Below, piece by piece: positions 43,889 through 56,315 of a DNA stretch of 64,000 nucleotides. Below the pieces are notes generated by a model that did no database searches, had not been told where the DNA came from, and saw only the letters and a program-made list of their open reading frames with translations. Source of the DNA: Anniella stebbinsi (taxonomy: Eukaryota; Chordata; Lepidosauria; Squamata; Anniellidae); contig JARDYH010000001.1 of assembly GCA_029215795.1 (NCBI GenBank), positions 117,082,533 to 117,146,532 on the forward strand, written 5' to 3'. Position numbers and translations under genes: made by a program. How positions within the stretch are numbered: position 1 is the stretch's first letter; each line of letters opens with the position of its first letter.

Positions 43889-43932
<44 letters not shown>
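43862..43932. repeat. (TA)n microsatellite at the L2 tail
   Basis: About 70 bases of TA repeats with small interruptions between CR1 and the L2 hairpin; takes the place of the (TAA)n tail of other L2 copies. Confidence 0.9.
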
Positions 43933-43934
<2 letters not shown>

Positions 43935-45697
43935 TTACCCGCCTCTCCCCCTGGATCGAGGCAGGGAACAACAATAAATATAAATACAAAGAACATAAAA
44001 TAGATAAAACATTAAAAACAAATAAAACGAATACATTATTAAAAACATCTTAAAGTTCAACTAGGTAGGCCTGCTGGAAGAGAGCAGTCTTCACGGCTCT
44101 CTTAAATTTAAGAAGACTGCTAAGTTGTTGAATCTCTCCCGGCACGCCACTCCACAGTCTGGGAGCGGCAGAAGAGAAGGTCCTCTGGGTAACACTTGTC
44201 AGCCTAGTTCTGGCTGATTGAAGTAAATTCTTCCCAGAGGACTTGAGTGTGTGGGGCGGATTATATGGGAGAAGGCAATCCCACAGGTAACCTGGACCCA
44301 AACCATGTAGGGCTTTAAAGGTAATAACCAACACTTTATACTTTGCCCAGAAACTAATTGGCAGCCAGTGGAGTGGTTTTAAGACTGGTGTAATGTGGTC
44401 ACCCCTAGGTGTACCGGTGACCAACCTGGCTGCCATATTTTGAACTAGTTGAAGTTTCCAGACTAGGCACAAAGGTAGCCCTATGTACAGTGCATTGCAG
44501 AAGTTGAGTCTTGAAGTTACCAGCACATGCACTACTGTCTTTAGGTCTTCCACTCTAGGAAGGGGCACAGCTGGCGTATCTGCTGAAGCTGATAGTAGAA
44601 ACTCTTGGCCGTCGCATCTATCTGAGCTGTCATTTGGAGTGACAGATCCAGGAGTACTCCCAAGCTGCGAACACAATCTTTCAGGGGAAGTCTAACCCCA
44701 TCCAGAACTGGTTGACAAACCTCCAAACCCAGGTTGTGGCCTTTGACAGCAAGCACCTCCGCCTTGTCTGGATTCAGCTTCAGTTTGTTTTTCCTCATCC
44801 AGCCCATTACCACCTCCAAGCATTCATTCAGAGGAGACATACTATCCTTAGCTGATGCTGTTGTCGAAGGCATAGAGAAATATATTTGGGTGTCATCAGC
44901 ATAGTGATAGCACCCCGCCCCATGCCTCCAGATGATCTCTTCCAGCGGTTTCATATAAATGTTAAACAGCATTGGGGAAGGAATGGCACCTTGTGGTATG
45001 CCACATAGCAGCTCCTTCTTTGAGGAGCAACTATCCCCAAGCATCACCATCTGGAACCTTCCTTAGAGATAGGACCGGAACTACTGAAGCACAGTGCCCC
45101 CGATTCCCAATCTCCTCAGGCATTCCAGAAGGATACCATGGTCACTGGTATCGAAAGCTGCTGAGTGGACCAGGAGTACCAACAGGGACATACTCCCCCT
45201 GTCAATACTCAGGTGTAGATCATCCACTAAGGCGACCATAGCGGTCTCAACTCCGTATCCTGCCCTGAAGCCAGTTTGAAATGGGTCTAGAAAATCTGTA
45301 TCATCCAAAACTGCTTGGAGTTGGAAGGCAACTGCCCTCTCGATCACCTTGCCCAAAAATGGAAGGTTTGATACCTGCCTGTAGTTATTAAGGTCCAGGG
45401 GGTCCAAGGAGGGCTTTTTTAGAAGCAGCTGTACTACCGCTTCTTTTAAACATTTTGGAAAATTCCCCTCCCTGAAAGATGCATTAATAATATGTTGTAG
45501 ATATGATCTAACTGCATCTCCTCCTGCACGACCAGCCAAGAAAGACAGGGATCGAGAGGGCAAGCTGTCCTTCTCACTCATCCAGGCAGCTTGTCCACAT
45601 CCTCGGTACTCACCAACTGAAACTGATCCAGTGTAATCCTACTCGCAGAGTTGCTGGACACGCCATTGTCAGCTTCTGCAGTAACAACGCCGTCTAA

Positions 45698-46264
45698 GGG
45701 CCGATCTACACAGTCCTTTGGAAGTTTTAAAAAGTATTTTAAAACGTTCTAAACAGGTGCATTCTAAAACGTCTTAGGCCACATTACTGAGTACTCACAT
45801 TACAGGAGAACAGTCTTCAGTCTTTGAAGCGGTGTGTGCGGTCACACACTGTTCTGCCCTGTCTCTTTCTCTTTCGTTTTTTCAATGAGTTTAGGGCAAG
45901 GCATTGTGGGGGTTGTAGTTCAGTCACCACTTCCTCCTTTGTTCCTCTGTCATACCCTAGCGAGTATAGGGCTAGGCATTGTGGGTGTTGTAGTTCACTC
46001 ACCCACTTCCTCTTTCTTCCCCACCAATCAACTGCTAAGCATTTGGGCTCCGGTCAACGAAGCACTGCCCCCAGGAATCACAAACGGTAAGGAAGGACAC
46101 ATTATTTTACTTAAAACAATTTATTAAAAGTGAAACCGTTGTATATAACTGAAGGGAGTTTTAAAAAACCTCAGCTATACAACGTTATAGGGAGTGCGTC
46201 ATGTGGCCCAAAGAGTTTTTATAACTCTTATAAAATGTCAAAAACCTTGTATGTAGATCGGCCC
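45698..46264. mobile_element. 567-bp Harbinger-like MITE inside L2, member 1
   Basis: Thirteen-base perfect TIRs GGGCCGATCTACA. TAA occurs directly on both sides (45695-45697, 46265-46267), the 3-bp TWA duplication typical of PIF/Harbinger. Internally, GGCATTGTGGGGGTTGTAG and GGCATTGTGGGTGTTGTAG begin two ~60-bp direct repeats. Member 2 is 57817-58385 in the opposite orientation. Confidence 0.8.
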
Positions 46265-48715
46265 TAAGTTGGCTCCTATGTGAGAGATTTTATCCGTGAT
46301 ATGATCGTTAAAGGCATCACAGTGAAGTAACGAAGACTCTAAAATCGGGTTCAGGGGGAAAGGTATCTGTGTTAGACCCTTCACCACCCTGAACAGTTCT
46401 GCTGGATGCAAGTTCGCAGATGCAATGCGAGCAGAGAAGAAAGCTTTCTTCGCTGCACGTATTGCCACTCCATAGGAACTGGGTTCCAGTATTTTGAGAG
46501 AGGGAGAAAAATGTCTCCCTATCCACATTCTCCACACCATGCATAATTTTGTACACCTCTATCATGTCTCCCCTTAGCCTCCTTTTCCCCCAAGCTGAAC
46601 AATCCCAGCTGTTGTAACCTTCCCTCATAGGGGAGATGCTCCAGCCCCTTAATCATTTTAGTTGCCCTTTTCAGCACTTTTTCCAGCTCTATAATATCTT
46701 TTTTTTAGATGTGGTGATCAGAACTGTTTACAGTATTCTAAGTGTGATCACACCATAGATTTGTATAAAGGCAGTATGATACTGGCAGTTTTATTCTCAA
46801 TTCCTTTTCTTATAATGCCTAACATGGAGTTTGCCTTCTTTACAGCAGCCGCACACTGGGCTGACATTTTCATCGAGTTGTCCACAACAACTCCAAGATC
46901 TCTTTCTTGTTCGGTCACCACCAGCTCAGCTACCATCAGGTTATACTTGAAGTTGGGATATTTTGGCCCCAACGTGCATCACCTTACACTTGCTTACATT
47001 GAACTGCATCTGCCATTTGGATGCCGACTCTCCCAGCTTGGAGAGATCCCTTTGGAGCTCTTCACAATCCCTTTGTGTCTTAACAACCTTAAATAATTTG
47101 GTGTCATCAGCAAACTTGGCCACTTCAGTGCTCACTCCTAATTCCAGATCGTTTATAAACAAGTTGGAAAAAATTGGTCCCAATACCGATCCTTGTGGGA
47201 CCCCACTATTTATTTCCCTCCATTGGGAGAAGTTACCATTTATTCCTACTCTCTGCTTTCTGTTCTTTAACTATCACTGATCCATAAGAGGACCCCTCCT
47301 TTATTCCATGACTACAGGAGGCTTTGGTGAGGGACTTTATCAAAAGCCTTTTGGAAGTCCAAATAAACAATGCCCACTGGATCACCCCTGTCTATATGTT
47401 TGTTGACACTCTCAAAGAATTCTAGATTAGTGAGACAGGACTTGCTTTTGCAGAAGCTGTGTTGGTTATTCTTCAGCAGGACATGACCTTCAGTATACTT
47501 TCTAATTTTGTCTTTAATACTGCTTTCAACAAATTTACCTGGCACAGGTCAAGCTAATGGGCCTGTAATTTCCCAGATTCCCCCCTGGATCCCTTTTTAA
47601 AAATTGGTGTAACATTGGCCATCTTCTAGTCCTTTGGTACAGCAGCTGAGCTTAGGGACATGTTGCATATTTTGTTAGAAGATCTGCAATTTCATATTTG
47701 AGCTATTTGAGAACTCTAGGATGGATACCATCTGGGCCTGGTGATTTATTTGCTTTCAATTTGTCAATAAGGTTGAGAACTTCATCTTTTGTCACCACTA
47801 TTTGCCTCAGTATCCCAGACTCCCTTCCTGAAAACATCAGTTCAGGCACAGGCTTCTGTCCTTTATCTTCTCCAGTGAACACTGATGCAAAGAATTCATT
47901 CAGCTTCTCTGCAATTTCCCTATCCTCCTTTAGTACTCCCTTAACTTCATTGTCATCCAATGGTCCAACTGCTTCCCTAGCTGGTTTCCTACTTCTAATA
48001 TATTTAAAGAATTCTTTATTGTTGGCTTTATATAATTAGTGATGTGTTCTTCAAAACATTTTTTTGCATCTCTTATTGTTTGCTTGCATCACCTTTGTGC
48101 AAGTTTGTGTTTTCTTTTATTTTCCTCACTTGGGCAAGACTTCCATTTTCTGAAGGAAGCCCTACTTTCTACAATAGCTTCCTTGACACTGCTTGTTACC
48201 ACACTGGTGACCTCTTGGACTTGATGCTTACCTTTCTTAATCTGTGGAACACAGTTTAGTTGAGGTTCTATTATTGTGCTTTTAAGTAAGCGCCATGCAT
48301 TTTGCAAGGATTTAACCCACTTGATTCCCCCTTTCAACTCTATTTTCACCAGTTCCCTCATTTTAGAGAAGTTTCTTCTTTTGAAGTCAAATGTGACTGT
48401 GTTGGACTTCCTGGGCAGTTTCCCACTTAAATATATATTGAATCTGATAGCTCTGTGGTCACTGTACCAATTGCTTCAACAACATTTCCATCTTGTATTA
48501 GGCCCTGGGCAACACCACCTAGGATTAAGTACCAGTTCACCTCTCCTCTGGTTGGTTCCATGACCAACAGTTATTTAGGGCATCAAGAAATTTAATCTCT
48601 TTGTCATGACTGGAATATGCATTTATCCAGTCAATGTGAGGTTAATTGAAGTCACCCATTATTACAACACTTCCTCATTTGGAGGCCTCCCTGATTTCAT
48701 TTTCCATTTAAAGGT

Positions 48716-49570
48716 CACCCTGAGCATTTTGGTTTTCAACCTGTTCTGGATGGGGTTGCACTCCTCCTGAAGGAGCAGGTTCATAGCTTGGGGGTTCTCC
48801 TAGAACCATCTCTGTCACTTGAGGTTCAGGTGGCCTCAGTGGCACGGAGTGCCTTCTACCAACTTCGGTTGGTGGCCCAGCTATGCCCCTATCTGGACAG
48901 GGATAACCTGGCTTCAGTTGTCTATGCTCTGCTAACTTCCAAGTTAGATTACTGCAACACACCGTACATGGGCTGCCTTTGAAGGTGGTTCGGAAGCTGC
49001 AGATTGTGCAAAATGCAGTGGCCAGATTGATATCAGGAACCAGAAGGTCTGAACATATAAGTGATGCTGGCCCACTTGCATTGGCTGCCTGTACGTTTCC
49101 GAGCCCGATTCAAGGTGCTGGTTTTAATCTATAAAGCCTTACATGGCTTGGGACCACAATACCTGATGGAACGCCTCTCCCAACATGAACCTACCTGTAC
49201 ACTACGCTCAATATTTAAGGTTCTCTCCCGAGTGCCTACTCCGAGAGAAGCTCAGAGGTTGGCAACAAGGGAGAGGGCCTTTTCAGTGGAACAGTTCCAA
49301 CTGTGGAACGATCTCCCTGACGAGGCTTGCCTGGAGCCAACATTGTTATCTTTTCAACGCCAGGTCAAAACTTTCCCCTTCTCCCAGGCATTTAACAGCA
49401 TATGTTGAGTTTTTAAACTGACCCCTTGATAGTTTGTTTTTATGCTTTTTATGCTTTTAAATTTTGTATGTTGTGTTTTAAATGTTCAATGTTTTTAATC
49501 TTTGTAAACCACCCAGACAACTTCGGCTATGGGGTGATATATAAAAGTAATAAATGTAATATAATATGTA
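48716..49570 (+). pseudogene. L2-like LINE C-terminal part and tail
   Basis: Plus-strand frame 2: SLEVQVASVARSAFYQLR, QLCPYLDRDNLASVV, LLTSKLDYCNT, a stop, then LHWLPVRFRARFKVLVLIYK, ALHGLGPQYL and LSFQRQVKTFPFSQAF to a stop at 49406-49408. 3' UTR text TTTGTAAACCACCCAGA and an AT-rich tail follow. Different lineage from the L2 at 43861. It abuts the 5' end of the CR1 in opposite orientation. Confidence 0.8.
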
Positions 49571-49862
49571 ATACATGGTGTCCCTCACCAGATGTCTCTG
49601 GTGTCCCCCCTTTTCATTGTTGCACTTTAGCCTCTTTGATTGGCTGTCATGTTCTATCCTGTACTCATGGCCTATTTGCTCCCCTTCTACATTGGGGCAA
49701 TCAAAAACATTTTCATATTCATCTCCTTCAGATGATTTAACCCAAACTGGATGCTTCCCAGCTCCTGTCGGCTTTCCCCCAGGATTTAGTTTAAAAGCTG
49801 CTCTGTCACCTTTTTTATGTTTAGCAAAGAAATTAAAGAGAGAACCAGGGAAAAGAATGCTG

Positions 49863-49899
<37 letters not shown>

Positions 49900-50510
49900 T
49901 TGGGAGTGGAAATGGCAGCTTAAGCAGCCCAGATGCTTCATAGCTATAACAAGTTTTTGAAAAAAGGATATTACAGTTTTGTGCTCTGGTAGCTTCTAGC
50001 TTTTTTAATAGTAAAAACTATTTAGCTTTAGCCTTTTTCGGATGTTATCAGGGTTTCCTAAATGTGCATGGATGAAAAAGCACAATGGCAGGTGCCTCCT
50101 GTGGAACAGAGTACTCCTGTGGTCTTCATGAAGGGCTTTTTGTGTGTGATTGAACAGGATCCTGAACCCAAATATGGGCTTAACTTGCCAACTGACTTTC
50201 CAGCAGACAAGATTATTTCACTTCCAAGCAATCACAGTGCTCCGCAGCACATGTAGAGGTAATGCAGTCAGCAGATCAGCCAGAAATGAAATACACCAAG
50301 AAGAATTGTAGGATTGCATTTTTCCTGCCACTACCACCACCAATGATTAAGCAGGAATGTTTTTGGGAGTGGTGGTAAGGGAGAAAAAAGTGATTGAAAG
50401 CAAGATCATTATGAAAGATAAGGGAGGAAGTACTGATGCAAACAAGTAGAAAGAACCAACAGCCCATCAATAACAAATAACTCTGATAATGCCTATTATG
50501 AACGAAAGCA
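49571..50510. other. No gene recognised
   Basis: (GA)n at 49867-49897 lies in the 122-codon frame 49575-49943, which I regard as chance. No motif recognised. Confidence 0.4.
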
Positions 50511-50598
50511 GCTGTCCCCAACTTGACACTCTCAAGATATGTTGGACTACAACTCCCAGAGTGCCCTAGCCAGGAGAGTGTCAAGTTGGGGAAGGCCG
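50511..50598. mobile_element. hAT-like hairpin MITE
   Basis: GTCCCCAACTTGACACTCTC with GGACTACAACTCCCAG; right half GAGAGTGTCAAGTTGGGGAA. Near-perfect outer arms of about 19 bases. Confidence 0.65.
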
Positions 50599-52196
50599 AA
50601 CTAACGAATAGTATCACTAAGATATATTTTGCTCTTGTTTTAGTTTTGTATTATTTAGAATATACACAGCATTTTTTTTATCACACAGAGTGTGTTTTAC
50701 AGCAATTATCTTATTCATTTTGAGGAAAACTCTGCATCACTATTTCTTTCATTATGCTGACTGGAAACAAAGGCTGAGAGAGTATGATTTGCTCAAAGTC
50801 TTCTCAAGTCCAATACTACCATACGGGTGTAGAGAGAGGGAGAGGGGATGGTCCTGGAAGTAGCTGCTGGGAAGTAGTGGTGCAGCTCCGTACCCATTTC
50901 TGCTGCTGTGCTTACTCGTGAGTAAGTGTGGTAGCAGCCGGGATGGGTGGCCACACCTCCTGCGAACTTGGGACATTCCCGGGACTGCGGGAAGATTTGG
51001 GCTTCCCCAGCGAGCCCTTATCCTGGGGGAAATCCGTGCCCATTCCTCCTGCCCCTGGGAGTCCCTGTGCATCATTTAGATTCACAGGGATCACCCAGGG
51101 GCTATCCCAGCTTAAAAGGCCAGTGTAGAAATGGCCAGAGAGGCATCTGCTATTTTCATCTTTTAAAAAAGTTAGCCATTTAAAAAATGATATTGGTCTT
51201 TATAGTAATAGTAGTGTTTGCATTCCTACAGCTCTGTCAAAGCAGCTGTATACGTTTCCCATCTACTGCCCCCATGGGAACACCCATAAAATGTGTCACA
51301 CTTTTTAAGGTCCCCCCCTCTGCCCAATTTTAAATGTCTTTCTTGTCATAACTTTGGTATCCTTCTTTCTATAATCATTAAACCAGTTTTAAAATATATA
51401 CAAATACGATTAGCAGAAATATGAATACAATTATAGCCCTACATAGCCACAACCAGTCCCTCTACGGAAAGCAGGCAGTAAAAGAGTTTGTCATTTCACT
51501 TTCCTTCAGGATGAGTAGTGCTAGGGCTGTCCCTATCATTAGTCAGGGTGAGGTGTCCCTTTCAGGCAGCTGGTGTTGGGCAGCAAATTGGTATCTATTT
51601 AATGTATTGTTGTATTTTTACTGCCAAAGAAGGGGAGAAGGTGTTCGTAGGATTTTCTGCTTCAGAAAAACTTGGCTTTCTATGCAGCTTGACATGTGAG
51701 GTAGGGGCATGAACACCATTTTCTACTTCATCTCAGGCAACAAAATACCTTGCGCCTCCCCTGAATAGCATTTTCCTTCCCTTTTTCAAGGACTGAGGTG
51801 AATTCAGACAGCCAGTTTGACATTGTAAGTGACATGCTGAAGCAACCCTGGGCTCAAGGCTAAAATAAAATTGTTGTTTCATCTGACATTCATTAAGATG
51901 TTAATTAACTAATCTAGTCCATTAAACAAAGAGCAGATCACATTTTACTCAAGGCTTCACCTTGAGCGAGGAACTCTTGCACATCAAAAAGGACTTGCTT
52001 GTATTGAAAAAGTGTAATTATTGAAGAGCATGTTTTATAGTCATTCAGTCTTCTCTGACTGAAAATCAAAATGAAGTGGGTTATTTCATTTGGAATAGGA
52101 ATTGAGTAGTCTGCAGAAATTACTTTAAAAACCTATGCATAATGTAATAGAATATTCCATATAGTTTTGGGTAAAAAAAACCCACACCTGTTAATG
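50599..52196. other. Unassigned DNA, GC-richer centre
   Basis: 50880-51130 is GC-rich with ATCCTGGGGGAAATCC and CACAGGGATCACCCAGGGG text that may be a DNA-transposon piece. Short frames on both strands lack known motifs. Confidence 0.35.
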
Positions 52197-52199
52197 TAA

Positions 52200-52535
52200 G
52201 TTCCCCTCTACAAGAATTCGGTTTGACGCCTGGTTGTCCGATTATGTGCATCTCTCGCAATTGCTTTTACGGCAAATCACTATGCACGGGAGGCGGTTAA
52301 GCGCATAACAGGTTGCCTTACCGGTTGTAGGAAATGTGCTTTAGAGGTGTTTAATGCGGAGAATCACTTGTTTACATGGTCATAAGGCGCTTTAACGGCC
52401 GTGGTAAATTAAAACTCGCTATTTAACGCGCATTCAATAATGCGCATAATCACATAGATTTGTGCTCTGCTCTTGTAGAGGTCAAATTTTTAATGCGCCT
52501 TGAAAGAGCTTTAAATTGCTCTTGTAAAGGCACCC
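52200..52535. mobile_element. CpG-rich TIR element (CCTCCACAAG family), member 2
   Basis: Ends GTTCCCCTCTACAAG and, from the right, GGGTGCCTTTACAAG. TAA at 52197-52199 and 52536-52538 forms a 3-bp duplication. Core shares TGCACGGGAGGCGG, AAGCGCATAA, GCGCTTTAACGGC, CGCTATTTAACGC and ATAATGCGCATAATC with 10886-11241. Confidence 0.75.
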
Positions 52536-53339
52536 TAATATAGAACTTGTGATAAACAAGAAACGGACATAGATGTTAAATTGTACAAATCATGGTACTC
52601 TTCTAATTTTGTGAAGGTATGACATATTAAATAAGTTGAAATAACTTTATAATGCAAGGATACATGATGATTTGACATGCAGCATCTAATTTACCGGGTT
52701 TGGGATATCCCAACCTCCCCCATGACACAAGAGGGACCTTGATATGAAGAAAATTTAGAAGTTATGAGTGGGTGATCAATGAGGAAGAGATTTATTTTAT
52801 GGAAATGATAACCACTTGTCTGGTATCTAGGGTTTGGAAGAGCAAATCTGAGAACACTTCTTAAGCATCCCAAGTGATGGAATGTAGGATTCTACACAGT
52901 TATTGAAATTGCCATTTTCAGTGGGCATTGTTGTGTACTGCCTTTTAAAAGTAGTTTTTGATGTTTGCTGTCTTGATGTCTGCTAACTCTAAATTTTAGC
53001 TAGTTCAATTTTAATTTGATAACTTTTGCTGTGTCATTTTAAACTTTTGTCTATTATTTGCTGGCTTGAATATTTTTAATGAAAGGTGGAATGAAAATGT
53101 TGAAATCAAGCAAACAATTAAATGTGTGGAATCAACTTTTAAAATATTTATTCTCGACATATCCAAGGTCATCACCATGTGAAGTCTTTGTGCAGGCCAG
53201 GTTCTTACCAGAAATATACTAAGAACCTTCCTCGAATGTTCATTTTAATACAATAAGTTAAGCTTCTAGTACTTTTACTTCCAGGAATATAAAGAAAAGC
53301 CTGTAGGCAGTGTTTCACCCAATGACCTGTTTAGGCGAT
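52536..53339. other. No gene recognised
   Basis: 52915-53110 is T-rich and could be a LINE 3' tail. Otherwise unassigned. Confidence 0.35.
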
Positions 53340-53540
53340 ACATTGCAGCTTGTTGTGGGTTAAATAAAGGCCTGCGGGTACCAGGTTGTATATCCAGCCT
53401 CCTGCTCAAGGGTTGTCATGTTGTGTGGACCTTGCATGTGTGGTCTATCTGAGGGTTAAACAACCCTTTGCAAAACCCTAAAGCAGAAAACGCATGCTTG
53501 CCGGGTGACATGTTGGTATTGCTCCTGTGGGCCGCCAGCT
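53340..53540. mobile_element. Possible small element related to 27452-27685
   Basis: Shares TTGTTGTGGGTTAAAT, GGGTTGTCATGTTGTG and GAGGGTTAAACAACCC text with the earlier segment, in the same order. Ends undefined. Confidence 0.35.
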
Positions 53541-55173
53541 TTGCTTTGGCCCTTTGGTCCAGGTTTCTAGTTAAACACAACACATTGACCTTTTTTCAGA
53601 GTGATTCTGGAAAAGTACTTCAAGTAATTGGAAATGGTTCCCAGTAAAGGACTCGATATACCTGCTTCTTATGTTATCTATCATTTTAGAAAGAAATTAG
53701 CTTGTGACTGACCTTGTACACATTGTTTTTGCTTCGATGTCCTTGAGTCTGGCTTTAGGCTTAAATAAAAAGCCCAAGAAATTCTCCTTTTTCAAAGACA
53801 AAGCTGAATGTCTATTGACAAATATTGTAATTCTTTTATTCCCCTTCACCAAACTCTTCTACTTCTTAGAGTCTCTGATCCTACAAAGCCAACAAGGTTA
53901 TCAGACTTACATGCCTATTGTCTTGTTTTGACTTCCCAGTGCAATGTTTTGCTCAAGGAACAGAACCGAAGGTAGTAAGAGTGAAGGAGAGAATGATGGG
54001 GAGGTGGGGATGGGGAAATGAGGGTCATGAAACTGTCAAGGCCTTGACAGTGGTGATGGTCTGGCTGCAAACATTACCTATGGTCAATATTAATCAGTCT
54101 CTCGAAACATATGTGCTTGGTGGGTGACAAGCATTGAATAACAATACGGGGATTTAAGGTGCCATTGAGCTGGTTTACTGAATCTAAGAGAAAGACAATG
54201 GAAGGAATGAAAGACAACATGCCAGGTAATGCTTCCCTAAGATAAAATGAATATTTGGAAAGGGATCCAGCTATGTGACTTATTTTAAGTGTTCATGATT
54301 GTGCCTGCTGATGAGTGAGAATTTAGTTTCAGTTCAGCTTTTGTAAGAATTCACCAAAATGTAAAAGTTCTCCATATTTGGGACAAAAAGAACTTGAGGT
54401 TTTTAAAAAAAATCAAATGTGGGAGTTGCCAAAACTGACAGATTTGTCCCTCCAGGCTGAGGGCTTCGAGTGCTATGTGCAAGACTGGGTATGAATCCCT
54501 GTGTATAGGCTTGGGAGAACCGCAGAATTCCCCCAAGCCTACAGATGCTTCCCACTTGTGTGTGGATGGTGCTGTTTTGGCTATATAAGGATCCACACTT
54601 GGAGAACGAGTTAACTGTTAGTGCACAGCATCTTCACCTGCTTTGTAAACCAGGGATGAACAGACAGCCAAGGGTGGCGAATGCTGGGATTGGAAATCCA
54701 AAACATCTGGAGATCAACTTTCTGCCCACCCCTGTTGTAGCTCATTCCTAGTCTGTAGCATTTGATAGATGAAACACTTCAAATATTTGTTGCATAGAAG
54801 TGGGGCAAGGAACAGGAAGAGTGAACAAGCTGCTTTCATAGATTTGGCCTGCCCCTTGATCTTTTACAGTGTATCTCTTTTTGGCAATGAAATTGGCAAG
54901 TGTGTGTGTGTGTGTGATTCAGACTGTGAAAGCAGCAGGGAGCAAAGGGTGAAACTTCACTGAATCCCCATGCTAGGGTCCCAGTTCAGATTGGGTCCTC
55001 TGCACTTGCTTCTGAGTAAAACATAACATGTAGTTAGGCTCTGATCAACTATCCTGAATGTAACATCCATGTTATATCCACCAGAGATTCTGAAAAAGTT
55101 CTAGGGTTACTCAGTAGTAAGTACGTGTGGTATATAAATCTGATCCTTGCTCATGAGTAGAGCACTGAGAGAA
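53541..55173. other. No gene recognised; one MITE scrap
   Basis: At 54645-54742, ACAGACAGCCAAGGGTGGC with CCAAAACATCTGGAGATCAAC resembles half of a hAT-like hairpin MITE. (TG)n at 54898-54917. Confidence 0.4.
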
Positions 55174-55322
55174 CTAAAGGTGCAATCCTATGCATGTTTC
55201 TGTTTAACAATGAACAATTTTAATACACTGTTTTAATCTTTTATTCTTTTATTTTTACTATTTTAATTTTTATGTTCACTGCTCCGGAATCTATTTTAGA
55301 TATGGAAGGCATATACATATTG

Positions 55323-55365
<43 letters not shown>

Positions 55366-55488
55366 AGTTTAGACCCCCCCAAAAATCCTACATCGCCCAA
55401 CATTCCCCAGGTAGCAGTCTGACTAGGGAATGCTGGGAGTTGTAGTACTTTCCCCCCTGTCTGAACATGCATAGGATTGCACCTTTAG
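55174..55488. mobile_element. TIR element with 25-bp perfect ends
   Basis: CTAAAGGTGCAATCCTATGC plus five further bases at the left is exactly mirrored at 55464-55488. The interior holds a LINE-like tail (GCTCCGGAATCTATTTTAGA, ATATGGAAGGCATATACATA and (AAAT)n at 55323-55367) and a hAT-like hairpin piece (GGGAATGCTGGGAGTTGTAG). No transposase. Confidence 0.7.
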
Positions 55489-55854
55489 TGAAGTAGAGAT
55501 TCTAAAAAACTGTACAGTAGTTTTCTATACCAACATGACCAATTCAGAGATAGTGGCATCCCTGTTTCCATCCTCTTAGACTCAGAGGCTCTGTTCAGTT
55601 TGTACAAGGCTAAAGGTTTGGAAGCTTATCTGAACAGAACTCTCTGAAACTTCATCACCTGGAAAACTAGTCTGTGTTTGCCTATGGGGTCTCTTCAAAG
55701 ACAATTCCTAAGATAGGGCAAGCTTATGGAAGAATAAACATACTAGGGGGTGTTTTTTAAAATATAAACAAAGAAAAACAATTAACTGGAGACTGTGAGG
55801 CAAAGGGTGGCTTTAGCAGCTTTTTATGCTACCTGCTACACAAAGGACAGATCA

Positions 55855-55893
<39 letters not shown>

Positions 55894-56149
55894 CACACAG
55901 ACACACACACACATGCATGCATGTGGATACATTATATATGTTTTAGTGCAGCTTCCTTCTCCCTGAGAACTGATTTAGTGCTGTACAGTTAAACAGGAAG
56001 GGGAAAGAGAGTACCAAAGAAAAGTGCCAGTTAGTGGAAAGATTTCATGCAGTAGTAATTCTTTTAGATTTTACCACTTGTGCTGATCCTGCTAGACATC
56101 CCCAGATTTGCCATTTGGACTAGCAAGACTGCCCCAGACCCAGCATGGG
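55489..56149. other. No gene recognised; CT/CA microsatellites
   Basis: (CT)n at 55857-55891 followed by (CA)n at 55892-55912. Confidence 0.5.
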
Positions 56150-56315
56150 ATTATATCGTTTTACACTCACAACAACATTGCGAGGTAGATTAAACTGAGA
56201 GGGATAGAAAGAGAGAAAGATCAGTCCAAGGCCACCCAATGCATTTCATGGTTGAGCGGAAAATTTGAACCCATCAAAGTCCAACACTATTCCTTATACT
56301 ACCTGGCTCACAAAC
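56150..56315 (-). mobile_element. Degenerate tRNA-derived SINE
   Basis: CACAACAACATTGCGAGGTA, CCAAGGCCACCCAATGCATT and GGTTGAGCGG match the minus-strand SINE at 26895 with many changes. Confidence 0.5.

Larger units (their letters stand above)
43861..46477 (-). mobile_element. L2-like LINE inserted in CR1, carrying a MITE
   Basis: Minus strand, tail hairpin CCCGCCTC...GAGGCAGGG at 43938-43966. ORF2 C-terminus (LNFCNALYIGLPLCLVWK, LHWLPISFWAKYKVL), RT region with YHYADDTQIYF (catalytic YADD near 44912), GIPQGAIPSPMLFNIYM and LNNYRQVSNLPFLGKVIE. Beyond the MITE at 45698-46264, AELFRVVKGLTQIPFP and FNDHITDKI continue the same ORF. 5' truncated at the CR1 junction. Frames of 208, 169 and 166 codons remain open, so this is younger than the CR1. 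Confidence 0.85.
43479..48715 (-). mobile_element. CR1 LINE split by an L2 insertion (parts 43479-43860 and 46478-48715)
   Basis: Left part is CR1 3' UTR up to CAGCTTCATAGAATG. The right part resumes GGGTTCCAGTATTTTGAGAG and runs 5'-ward through ORF2 on the minus strand: RRLRGDMIEVYKIMHG, FADDTKLFKVVKTQRD (RT box near 47107-47118), VYLDFQKAFDKVPHQSLL, SPGPDGIHPRVLK and, near 48450, SDHRAI from the endonuclease C-terminus. Many frameshifts. Combined length about 2.6 kb. CATAGAAT and CATAGGAAC at the two junctions suggest the target duplication of the L2. Confidence 0.85.
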
